A DNA stretch of 9,251 nt from Flavobacteriales bacterium UBA1820. GTDB lineage: Bacteria; Bacteroidota; Bacteroidia; Flavobacteriales; UBA1820. The stretch spans positions 8,665 to 17,915 of the forward strand of contig DCEW01000026.1 in NCBI GenBank assembly GCA_002314265.1, written 5' to 3'. The first letter of the stretch is position 1. Each line of letters begins with the position of its first letter. The notes beneath the pieces were generated by a model, which worked only from the letters and a program-made list of their open reading frames with translations, had not been told where the DNA came from and made no database searches. Shown here one piece after another: positions 1 through 7,103 of this stretch. Position numbers and translations under genes: made by a program.

Positions 1-43
1 AATAAACGGACGTTTAACCCATCAAATCTAATAACCCTTACAC

Positions 44-51
44 TAAATTTG
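44..51 (+). promoter_or_regulatory. Possible Bacteroidetes -7 box (TAAATTTG)
   Basis: TAAATTTG fits the TAnnTTTG -7 consensus exactly, but no TTG/TTTG -33 element stands about 19 bases upstream. A start site a few bases after the box would fall at or just past the ATG of the small ORF at 54. It could therefore serve the lipoprotein gene at 211 with a long leader, or be a chance match. Confidence 0.3.
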
Positions 52-53
52 TC

Positions 54-188
54 ATGCAACACAAACATCTAACTTTCCGACACAACAAAATCGAGACTTA
101 CACTCCCCCGACCGCCACACTGGTCGAGGTAACCGTCGAGAGAGGCTTTGCCGTCTCTCTGCCGGACGATGTGGTCAATCCCTGGTAA
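54..188 (+). CDS. Small ORF (44 aa) just upstream of the fimbrillin-like gene
   Basis: ATG at 54, TAA at 186-188, 44 residues. The peptide begins MQHKHLTFRHNKIETYTPPT and ends VSLPDDVVNPW, with the core LVEVTVERGFAVSL. It has no signal peptide, membrane segment or cysteine. From memory, Bacteroidales genomes often carry short ORFs with a '(L)VEVTVE(R/Q)GFA' core directly in front of fimbrillin-like lipoprotein genes; that recollection, plus the 22-base gap to the next start codon, is why I call it a gene. The next upstream in-frame stop is at 15-17 and no other ATG lies between, so the start is fixed if it is translated. A TAAATTTG box at 44-51 almost touches the ATG, so translation would need a transcript beginning further upstream. 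Function unknown. It could instead be a leader peptide or a chance ORF. Confidence 0.55.
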   Translation: MQHKHLTFRHNKIETYTPPTATLVEVTVERGFAVSLPDDVVNPW

Positions 189-210
189 ACTTACACTTTC
201 CACGAACACG

Positions 211-3200
211 ATGAAAAAACTATGCTTCCTGCTGAGTCTGGCTGCGATCGTCGGACTCGGCTCCTGCTCGCGGGATTTCAGCGAGACCGATCCTACGCCC
301 TCGGCACAGGGGACCCACTCCCTGAAAGCCTCCATCGTACAAGGCGAACCCTCCACCCGCACCGGTCTGGGTGACAAAGACGAAGAAAACGGCACAACGC
401 CTCTGCTGTGGGTAGCGGGTGACCAAATCGCCGTGATCGACGACGCAGATCCCAGCACCGTACATCAGTACATCCTCGACCCCGCTGCCGCCGGACAGAC
501 CGACGGTACGTTCACCGTCAGCGAAGGCGATGGCGTCCAGGGGGCCGCATCCATCACGGCCTACTATCCCTACACGTTCTATTCGGCTTCTCAAGGGTTG
601 TCCGTGCCCGCCACCCAACAGTACAAGGAGGGTCGGACGATGGAAACCGACATGCTCCCCATGTACGCCCATTCTTCCGGAGCGGAAGTAGGCGAGTTGG
701 ACTTCCATCCCGTTGCCGGGCTGATCAACCTGCAGCTGACCAAAAACGACAAACTGAACGAAAGCCGCCTGTTCTACTCCGTCAAACTGGTTTCCACCCA
801 AGACAACCTCGCCGGAAAAGGTTCCCTCGCCGACGACAGCGAAGGATACAAGATATTGACCATCGACGGGGACGACGCCTCGAAAGAGATCACCTTCTCC
901 TTGAGCGAAAGCGGTTTGGCCCTCAAGGAAGGCGAAATCACCTCGCTGATGTTCGTCGTACCGGCCAAAACGTATAGCGCCTCTACGCTGAAATTCGTCC
1001 TCACGTACAAAAACAGTCCGGACGATGCCGACTTCCAGACCATCGACCTGCCCGTTCGCTCGGCGGTAGAGGTCCAGCGTGGACATATCGTCAATTTTGC
1101 GGCAACCGATGTCGGCCTGTTGATTTCAGGCATCGCTCCTGAAGAGGTAAAAGAGGTCATTACCGACGCAGCCACCTCCGGTGAGTCCGAGATCCCGCAG
1201 GTGATCGAAGTGGTGGGCATGGATGCCGGCGGGGAATATACCATCGAGCTCCCCACGGTGTACAATGAAACGGAAAATCAGGAAACCATCTCGTTGGTAG
1301 CTACCGACGTTGCGGCCGGAGCTACCATCCTTGTGCAGGAGACTGCCGCCACGGGGATCGCTCCCCAGCAGTATGTGAGCCTCGCCAATGCCACCGACAA
1401 CTCCTGCAACGTAGCCGTCGAACTGCCCAACTCGACCGTCACCCTCGACGGCACGTTCGACAACGTGGAAGCTACCACCGCCGACCAGACGCTCATCATC
1501 CCCTCGGGGACCGTCGTGCAGAACCTGACGGTCAAACAAGGCTCGGTCAAGATTTACGGTACGGTCAAGAACCTGACTACCGCCCCCGGCTGGAGCGGAG
1601 AGATCGTCCGCGGGATTTCCTCCCAGGAATGCTTCGACAAGGCCATGGAAAACGACGCCTCGATCAACTACACGTTCGACTACGCCCTGATCGACCGCCC
1701 CATCCCGAACCTCGACGGAAAGGGACAAACGCTGGCCCTCCCGCTGAAAGTCTCGGCCGACGCAACCATTTCCAACCTCACCATCCGTCCTTCGGAGTCC
1801 ATCGAGGCCAACGGCATCACCATCCTCCGAGACAGCGTCGATCTGTCGCTCAACGGAGTGGACATCTACGTTTCCTCCAACAACTCCTCCGCCGGGTTGA
1901 ACACCGGGCTGCTGATCGCCGAGGTGAACAACGTTACGGCCACCCTGAAGGATTGCCACATCGTCGTGCCCAAGAGCTACCAGCGCGGCATCAACATGCA
2001 TAGCGCAAAAACCGCCGGTACGACCACCGTTACCCTGGACAACACCCACATCGGGCCTACGTTCGAACCCCTCACTACGGATTACAGCCACGATACCTAC
2101 ACCCAGGAACAGATCGACGCGTTCAAAGCCCGCGTGGACAGCCGGGGTGTCAGCTTCGGCGGACCGCACAGCGCCCGCTACGTGCTGAACCTGCGGAACG
2201 GTTCGGTGATCGAAGGAGTATTCTACGCCATCAACTTCACGTACTACGCCGCTCCGGTAGAGATCAACGTGGATCGCTCGATCATCGACGGCCGCTGCGC
2301 CTTCAACATCTGGGCCAACGGCGAAGGGACGAAGATCAACGTAACGAACGGCTCGAAACTGGTGGGACGCAACTACTTCCCCGGTCCGACAGAGGTTTAT
2401 GCCAATATCGTCATCGAAAGCAAAGCCAACGGACAGGCAGCCGAGAACAACGTCATCACCGTGCGCGACAGCGAATTCCACTGCTTCAACGAACCGCAGA
2501 CCAATACCAACTGGCAATACGCGCTCGATGTCCGCTCCGAAGGGGTCAACACCATCCAGCTGCTGGGTGAGACCAAGATATACGACCACAGTGGACGCCT
2601 TCCCCATGCCATTGACGTAGGAAGCTGGAGCAACCGGTTCGTCATCGACCCGAGTGTGTCCTTCGCCATGGGCAAGGAAGGAGCGACCATCCTGCCGACC
2701 CACATCTGGGACGGTTCTTCGTTCAAATTCCCCGGGAAAGCTCTGGACGGCAAATACTACATCGGCGAACCTTCCCAACTGGCGGTGCTCACTCTCCAGG
2801 TTCCCGAAGGAATGGACATCGTCCTGGTGCGCGACCTGGACCTGAACAACCATCCTTGGCTGGCCAAATACCCCACCTCCGGCACTAAAGCCAATACGGT
2901 GGACGGCGGCGGACACACCATCTACAACCTCAACACCGCTACCAAGGCTTGGGATACGAAGACGGAATGCGCCGGACTGTTCTCGGCTTTTGCCGGTACG
3001 ATCAAGGACCTCACGATAGAGAACGCCACCGTATACGGCTCGCGTTCGGGTGCACTCGTCGGCCGACTGGACTACGGGACCATCACCAATTGCCACGTGA
3101 AGAACGTTACCTTCACCGGAGGAGCACAAAAACGCGGCAGCCTGATCGGCTATGTAAGTGGACAAGGCGACATACTGATCGACGGCTGCACGGTCAATGG

Positions 3201-3624
3201 CGGAGTGATTAACAAAGATCCCCAACCGACCGATGACAACGGAGAGATCATCACCGAAGAGGAGGGCGGAGCCTCGACCCAGACCGGAGGATTCATCGGA
3301 TATATCGTCTCGGGCAACCACAAGGTGGACATCCAGAACTGCGCCATCAAAAACGTGACCGTACACAGCGGAATGCTGTGGGATGCCTACGAAGAATGTG
3401 CCTCGCACGAATTTATCGGGAATATCATCAATACCTACAAATACCCCAACGGAGTATTTACCTTGACGAACAACACCATTGAAGGTTCCTCGTGCGATTC
3501 CGAAGTACGGATGAACGACTATTTCGGATTCTGCTATACGGGAGAAACCGGACAAGCCAATCCTTACGCCCGGGTAGTGGTCGACGGAGAGGTGATCGTC
3601 GAGGGGCCTTCTGCCGGCGAATAA
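211..3624 (+). CDS. Fimbrillin-like / beta-helix surface lipoprotein (1137 aa)
   Basis: A large surface lipoprotein. I chose ATG 211 over the in-frame ATG at 148 because it opens directly into a lipoprotein signal peptide (MKKLCFLLSLAAIVGLGSC, lipobox LGSC, Cys19) and lies after the small ORF. Residues about 35-297 resemble the fimbrillin/Mfa-like domain of Bacteroidales pili: STRTGL near 48-53, LLWVAGDQIAV near 65-75, ASITAYYPYTF near 113-123, and LDFHPVAGLINLQL near 163-176. From about 430 to 860 the chain is made of short Asn/Thr/Val-rich strands, as in right-handed beta-helices. Residues about 860-1060 look GLUG-like (VDGGGHTIYNL near 897, then AGLFSAFAGTIKDLTIENA and GALVGRL). The protein is far longer than a typical pilin of 300-500 residues, so an adhesin or decorated tip role is more likely than a stalk subunit. 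That role is inferred. A strong terminator follows. Confidence 0.85.
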   Translation: MKKLCFLLSLAAIVGLGSCSRDFSETDPTPSAQGTHSLKASIVQGEPSTRTGLGDKDEENGTTPLLWVAGDQIAVIDDADPSTVHQYILDPAAAGQTDGTFTVSEGDGVQGAASITAYYPYTFYSASQGLSVPATQQYKEGRTMETDMLPMYAHSSGAEVGELDFHPVAGLINLQLTKNDKLNESRLFYSVKLVSTQDNLAGKGSLADDSEGYKILTIDGDDASKEITFSLSESGLALKEGEITSLMFVVPAKTYSASTLKFVLTYKNSPDDADFQTIDLPVRSAVEVQRGHIVNFAATDVGLLISGIAPEEVKEVITDAATSGESEIPQVIEVVGMDAGGEYTIELPTVYNETENQETISLVATDVAAGATILVQETAATGIAPQQYVSLANATDNSCNVAVELPNSTVTLDGTFDNVEATTADQTLIIPSGTVVQNLTVKQGSVKIYGTVKNLTTAPGWSGEIVRGISSQECFDKAMENDASINYTFDYALIDRPIPNLDGKGQTLALPLKVSADATISNLTIRPSESIEANGITILRDSVDLSLNGVDIYVSSNNSSAGLNTGLLIAEVNNVTATLKDCHIVVPKSYQRGINMHSAKTAGTTTVTLDNTHIGPTFEPLTTDYSHDTYTQEQIDAFKARVDSRGVSFGGPHSARYVLNLRNGSVIEGVFYAINFTYYAAPVEINVDRSIIDGRCAFNIWANGEGTKINVTNGSKLVGRNYFPGPTEVYANIVIESKANGQAAENNVITVRDSEFHCFNEPQTNTNWQYALDVRSEGVNTIQLLGETKIYDHSGRLPHAIDVGSWSNRFVIDPSVSFAMGKEGATILPTHIWDGSSFKFPGKALDGKYYIGEPSQLAVLTLQVPEGMDIVLVRDLDLNNHPWLAKYPTSGTKANTVDGGGHTIYNLNTATKAWDTKTECAGLFSAFAGTIKDLTIENATVYGSRSGALVGRLDYGTITNCHVKNVTFTGGAQKRGSLIGYVSGQGDILIDGCTVNGGVINKDPQPTDDNGEIITEEEGGASTQTGGFIGYIVSGNHKVDIQNCAIKNVTVHSGMLWDAYEECASHEFIGNIINTYKYPNGVFTLTNNTIEGSSCDSEVRMNDYFGFCYTGETGQANPYARVVVDGEVIVEGPSAGE

Positions 3625-3653
3625 ACCGCATCCCGGCGTTTTCACCAAATCTG

Positions 3654-3691
3654 CACCCGGGAGATCCAAGGATCTCCCGGGTGTTTTTTTT
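3654..3691 (+). terminator. Intrinsic terminator of the fimbrillin-like gene
   Basis: Arms CACCCGGGAGATCC (3654-3667) and GGATCTCCCGGGTG (3670-3683) are perfect complements. In practice this gives 13 base pairs closed by a CAAG tetraloop. Eight T residues follow at 3684-3691. It starts 30 bases after the stop codon. Confidence 0.95.
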
Positions 3692-3695
3692 GCAC

Positions 3696-3730
3696 AAAAA
3701 AAGCCTTGCAACCCTTTCGCTGCAAGGCTT
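3696..3730 (-). terminator. Intrinsic terminator of the tRNA-Leu gene
   Basis: On the minus strand, a hairpin with perfect 10-base arms (AAGCCTTGCA at 3701-3710 and TGCAAGGCTT at 3721-3730) and a 10-base loop. It is followed by a run of seven U (A-run 3696-3702 on the plus strand, partly within the stem). It begins seven bases past the tRNA 3' end and faces the terminator at 3654-3691. Confidence 0.9.
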
Positions 3731-3736
3731 TATCCG

Positions 3737-3821
3737 TACTCGGGATGGGACTCGAACCCACACGAACATTTCTGTCCAAAGGATTTTAAGTCCTTCGTGT
3801 CTACCATTTCACCACCCGAGC
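3737..3821 (-). tRNA. tRNA-Leu (anticodon TAA)
   Basis: An 85-base class II tRNA read on the minus strand. The acceptor arms are GCTCGGG and CCCGAGT, leaving a G1-U72 wobble as in some bacterial leucine tRNAs, with discriminator A. The D arm is GTG/CAC. The anticodon stem is AAGGA/TCCTT around loop CTTAAAA, which puts anticodon TAA at 3786-3788 and so reads the UUA codon. The long variable arm GGACA-GAAA-TGTTC is diagnostic for Leu or Ser. The T arm is GTGGG-TTCGAGT-CCCAT. CCA is not encoded (CGG follows), so it must be added after transcription. Confidence 0.97.
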
Positions 3822-3845
3822 ATCCGCCCGGAAAAACGAGCGGGA

Positions 3846-3853
3846 CAAAGGTA
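3846..3853 (-). promoter_or_regulatory. -7 box of the tRNA-Leu promoter
   Basis: The minus strand reads TACCTTTG, an exact TAnnTTTG match. The expected start site falls about 15-20 bases before the tRNA 5' end, a normal leader length. I see no convincing -33 TTTG at the usual spacing. Confidence 0.55.
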
Positions 3854-3940
3854 AAGATTTTTTGCCACTTTGCCGTTATTCGGATACCCTTCTCCGAGGC
3901 CATTCGCACAAAAACACAGAAGCCCAAGAGAAAACGGCCA

Positions 3941-3968
3941 TTTGTTCGGATTCTTTTCAGTAGATTTG
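3941..3968 (+). promoter_or_regulatory. Promoter for the exported protein gene at 3997
   Basis: TTTG at 3941-3944 and TAGATTTG at 3961-3968 match the Bacteroidetes -33 and -7 elements. The 16-base spacer is a little short of the usual 19 or so. The predicted start near 3972-3976 leaves a leader of roughly 20-25 bases before the ATG. Together with the box at 3846-3853 it forms a divergent promoter region. Confidence 0.55.
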
Positions 3969-3996
3969 TACATCTTGTTGTAACACTCATCCTGCC

Positions 3997-5040
3997 ATGA
4001 TACGAAAGATCTCATTCCCCGTCCTGGCCGTGGGTGGCTTGTTGTTCATCCTTCTGTGCGGGTTCGCCCCTTTCCCTCAAAACGAACAGAGCGAAGCCAC
4101 GACTTCGGATACCGCCCCGGAAGAAGACTCCACCGTATCCGTGATCGCCTGGTTTTGCAAAGGGGACACGATGACCTACTGGATCCATGACGGTCAGTGG
4201 AAAGTCGCCGGAGGGGATACGATCCAAACCCTCGGCATCCACACCAAAGTGATGCTCACCGTAACGGATTCCACCTCGAAAGGCTACGCGCTGGAATACC
4301 GTTTTTTGGAATTCGACTTCGACCCGATCGAAGGTTCCGAGACCCAAAACATCGTGAATCTCGTCGCAAGCCAGCTCCAGAAAGACATCGTGGGCACCGT
4401 CATCCGGTTCCGCACCGATGAAGTAGGCCAGATCACGAAATACGAAAACCTCAAAGAGGTCAAAAAACAGGCCAAGGATCTTTTTTCCCATTTCGTACAG
4501 CAAATGCCGTACATCGACTCTTTGGCGGCAGCCGGGATAAAGATAGAACCGCTGCTCAAAAAGATCGGTTCCAGCGACCTGCTGATAGATGGATACGTCG
4601 AGGAGCTCCAGATGCTCTTCCAATGCCACGGAAACCAATACCCCATCGGGGAATTCACCGAGCATCAGGATGCCACCGAGACGGAATACGCCTGCGACAC
4701 GTATATGGCGGTAGGGATGGATCCGGAAACCTACGAATACGACCTCCGGATCGACGTCGACAACTACATCCCGAAAGAAGACCTCAAAAGCCTTGTCGGC
4801 AACCTGGCCGACCTGTTGCTGGACAAGGACGCAGCGCAGGAGGCCAAGAAGGAGCTCGCGACCGAATTCGACCAACAGGTCCAGGGCGATGCGGTGTACA
4901 GCTCCTATCTGTACGCAAAATACTTCCCCGACGGATGGCCCGAAGATATCGTTTATCAGGAGAAAACCTTACTGGAGGGACAAGGAAAACTGACGCAGAA
5001 ATACATCACGTGGGATTACCGGAGCGTGGGAAATTTCTGA
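3997..5040 (+). CDS. Exported protein of unknown function (347 aa)
   Basis: I do not recognise a characterised family. A hydrophobic segment at residues 5-24 follows a positively charged start (MIRK), so the protein is probably exported or anchored in the inner membrane. Cys21 ends this segment, but the preceding LL does not fit a lipobox, so lipidation is doubtful. A low-complexity acidic linker (about 28-47) leads to a soluble domain. Its opening (VIAWFCKGDTMTYWI, then VMLTVTDSTSKGYALEYRF) recalls Bacteroidetes secreted proteins of the DUF6263 type, in which a 'KGD' segment precedes paired beta strands; that is a loose resemblance only. A helical middle (about 115-215) carries many Lys and Glu residues. 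The C-terminus ends YRSVGNF. The gene has its own likely promoter and a 120-base gap after it, so it may be monocistronic. Confidence 0.85.
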   Translation: MIRKISFPVLAVGGLLFILLCGFAPFPQNEQSEATTSDTAPEEDSTVSVIAWFCKGDTMTYWIHDGQWKVAGGDTIQTLGIHTKVMLTVTDSTSKGYALEYRFLEFDFDPIEGSETQNIVNLVASQLQKDIVGTVIRFRTDEVGQITKYENLKEVKKQAKDLFSHFVQQMPYIDSLAAAGIKIEPLLKKIGSSDLLIDGYVEELQMLFQCHGNQYPIGEFTEHQDATETEYACDTYMAVGMDPETYEYDLRIDVDNYIPKEDLKSLVGNLADLLLDKDAAQEAKKELATEFDQQVQGDAVYSSYLYAKYFPDGWPEDIVYQEKTLLEGQGKLTQKYITWDYRSVGNF

Positions 5041-5160
5041 AACATTCTTTCCCGTCCTTCCAACCGGGCGGAAACACAGCGCACTCGACCGGGCCGATGC
5101 CGTAGCCTCCGGGTTAGCTTCTTTGCCCCATCAACAAACCCTATCATACGCGAACAAAGC

Positions 5161-6042
5161 ATGGAACAGGAAGAAATCATTCGCCAGATCGATGTACGAA
5201 GCGTGATGACCCGCTCGTCCCTGCCTGTGGGTGGCTACTCGGTCAATCCCTACGTAGGATGCCCCCACGCCTGCAAATATTGCTACGCTTCGTTCATGAA
5301 ACGCTTTACCGGTCATACCGAGCCCTGGGGAACGTTTCTCGATGTCAAACATTGGAAACCTATCGACAATCCGCACAAATACGACGGGCAACGCGTAGTC
5401 ATTGGCTCGGTAACCGACGGTTACAACCCCTACGAGAAACACTTCCTGCGCACTCGCCGGCTGCTGGAAGAGCTGCAGGGCAGCCAAGCCGAAATCCTGG
5501 TCTGCACCAAATCGGATCTGGTTCTGCGCGACGTGGACCTGCTCAAGCAATTCCCTCGGGTTACGGTCTCCTGGTCCATCAATACGCTCGACGAAACCTT
5601 CCGCGCCGACATGGACCGGGCAGTGAGCATCGAACGTCGGCTCGAGGCCATGCGGGAGATCTACCAAGCAGGTATCCGCACCGTTTGTTTCATTTCGCCC
5701 ATCTTCCCGGGCATTACCGAGGTAAAAGCCATCATCGAACGGGTAAAGGATTTCACAGACCTCATCTGGATGGAAAATCTCAACTTGCGCGGACAATTCA
5801 AAGGGACGATCATGTCCTACATCCGGGAAAAACACCCGGAACTCTATCCCCTGTACGAACGAATTTACAACCACCGCAAGACCGACTACTGGCAAGCCCT
5901 CGAACACGAAATGGCCGCCTATGCCGCACAGCACGGCTTCCCGTATCGGGTAAACGATCTGCCGTACGGCCGCTCCGAAAAGGGGCATCCTACGCTGGTT
6001 AACTACTTTTACCATGAAAAAATCCGCCTGAACTCTCGGTAA
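5161..6042 (+). CDS. Radical SAM protein, SPL (spore photoproduct lyase-like) family
   Basis: A 293-residue cytoplasmic protein. GCPHACKYCYA holds the CX3CX2C cluster motif (Cys34, Cys38, Cys41) that binds the 4Fe-4S centre used to cleave S-adenosylmethionine. GSVTDGYNPYE (82-92) and the nearby TKSDLVLRDVDLL (117-129) are typical of the SplB-like group (COG1533). The remaining cysteines are Cys115 and Cys176. Most non-spore-forming members of this family have no known substrate, and the host is not expected to sporulate, so a DNA photolesion role should not be assumed. ATG 5161 directly precedes an acidic N-terminus, and I see no better in-frame start. No strong promoter box appears in the 120-base gap upstream; readthrough from the 3997 gene is possible. 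Confidence 0.9.
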   Translation: MEQEEIIRQIDVRSVMTRSSLPVGGYSVNPYVGCPHACKYCYASFMKRFTGHTEPWGTFLDVKHWKPIDNPHKYDGQRVVIGSVTDGYNPYEKHFLRTRRLLEELQGSQAEILVCTKSDLVLRDVDLLKQFPRVTVSWSINTLDETFRADMDRAVSIERRLEAMREIYQAGIRTVCFISPIFPGITEVKAIIERVKDFTDLIWMENLNLRGQFKGTIMSYIREKHPELYPLYERIYNHRKTDYWQALEHEMAAYAAQHGFPYRVNDLPYGRSEKGHPTLVNYFYHEKIRLNSR

Positions 6043-6131
6043 CATAAGGACGGGAGTCGCCCTTCGCGTCCCAAAAACCACTGCTTTGCAAAGTCGAACA
6101 CTCCGGTTCTTTTCCCAAAACCGCCCACCCC

Positions 6132-7079
6132 ATGAAACTGCTGCTACCCCTCCTCGCCTCGACGATCCTGCTGTCGTCCTGCGCCTCCCTGTTCAATCCG
6201 GAACATTGCCGGACGGACTTCCGATCCCCCGTACCGAGAACCGTCCTCATCGACTCGACCACGATCCAGGTGCAACCCGGCAAAGCCACCCCCGTGGCTT
6301 TCGTGCGGGGGAACCAAACGAAAGAAGCGGTACTGATCTCCGACACCCGCACCGACACCATCGAGGTCCGTCCCCGGTGGAGCGAAGCCTATTACTTCAA
6401 CTTCGCCACCTGCGGGATAGGCTTTCTCTTCGACGGCAAGACCCCGAAAAAATGGAAATACCCCTCGACCCTGCGCCTTACCGACCGGTACATCGACAGA
6501 CATCGCAAAGGTGTCGACCCGTATGCGGACTATCGGTATGCCGACAAAGGCTCCTGGATCCTCCACATAAGCCTCCCATACGCCAATGCCTTCTACTCGG
6601 CCTATGGGAAGGAAAGCCAGTGGGGAGCGGGATTTCTGGGACTGTCCCTGGGACTATCCTACCACACGAGCGACAAGACATTCGTCAACCTCTCCGCCGC
6701 CGGCATCCTAGACTCCGAAATACCGATCCCCGCCGCGATCGATTATGAAAGCCCCCAGGTCAAGGACCACCGGTATTCGATCCTGGCCAACTTGTCGAAC
6801 AATCACCTGCTGCTGCAAAAAAGACTTTCCCTGGGATACGGCCTCTCGTATGGATACGACACCTGGAATACGATCCACCACGGGATAGCCCAAGAGGGGG
6901 AAAAACAGGAAAACATCCGTCGCACCTCGCATTCCCTGGGATTTGTCTTTCCCGTGTATTACTACACCCGGCGCAGCTTTTATCTGGGGATCGTCCCATG
7001 CTCGTGCAGTTCGCGCACGGGACGCATTTCAAGTACCAGCACACCCTCAGTTTCGACTTCGGATGGCGCATCCGGCTGA
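6132..7079 (+). CDS. Small lipoprotein with PEGA-like N-terminus, C-terminus frameshifted
   Basis: The protein opens with a lipoprotein signal peptide (MKLLLPLLASTILLSSC, lipobox LSSC, Cys17). Residues about 33-80 form short strands with a GKATPVAFVRG segment (50-60) that recalls PEGA-type 'G.TP' repeats. GIGFLFDGKTPKKWKYP near 95-111 is often seen in Bacteroidetes lipoproteins of this kind. From about 140 on, alternating polar and aromatic strands suggest a small beta-barrel or beta-sheet domain. The last 27 residues as read are Ser/Thr/Cys-rich and out of character. After a one-base shift near 6986-6995 the other frame reads RPMLVQFAHGTHFKYQHTLS and then FDFGWRIRLTK, stopping at 7085-7087, a much more natural end. 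So this is a recent frameshift mutation or a sequencing error. Function unknown. Confidence 0.75.
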   Translation: MKLLLPLLASTILLSSCASLFNPEHCRTDFRSPVPRTVLIDSTTIQVQPGKATPVAFVRGNQTKEAVLISDTRTDTIEVRPRWSEAYYFNFATCGIGFLFDGKTPKKWKYPSTLRLTDRYIDRHRKGVDPYADYRYADKGSWILHISLPYANAFYSAYGKESQWGAGFLGLSLGLSYHTSDKTFVNLSAAGILDSEIPIPAAIDYESPQVKDHRYSILANLSNNHLLLQKRLSLGYGLSYGYDTWNTIHHGIAQEGEKQENIRRTSHSLGFVFPVYYYTRRSFYLGIVPCSCSSRTGRISSTSTPSVSTSDGASG

Positions 7080-7103
7080 CCAAATAAAACGTTCCGGTCT
7101 TCC

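Noticed and set aside
3..16. TAAACG-GA-CGTTTA inverted repeat at the window start
   Set aside because: The two-base spacer cannot form an RNA hairpin. With the upstream gene outside the window, there is no context to call it an operator.
1126..3711. 861-codon open frame antisense to the lipoprotein gene
   Set aside because: It is a GC-bias shadow: rich in Gly, Val, Asp and Arg, with no domain or signal, and it runs through the terminator of the real gene.
5041..5160. 120-base gap between the exported protein and the radical SAM gene
   Set aside because: I looked for a promoter and terminator. Only a weak TTTCC/GGAAA stem without a T-run, and no TAnnTTTG box, were found.
6048..6071. GGACG...CGTCC hairpin after the radical SAM gene
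   Set aside because: The stem is short with an interrupted interior and is followed by A rather than T on the plus strand, so it is not a terminator for the gene before it.
6084..6093. Perfect palindrome CTTTGCAAAG upstream of the lipoprotein gene
   Set aside because: It is only ten bases, without a promoter box or a second copy nearby. Chance is a sufficient explanation.
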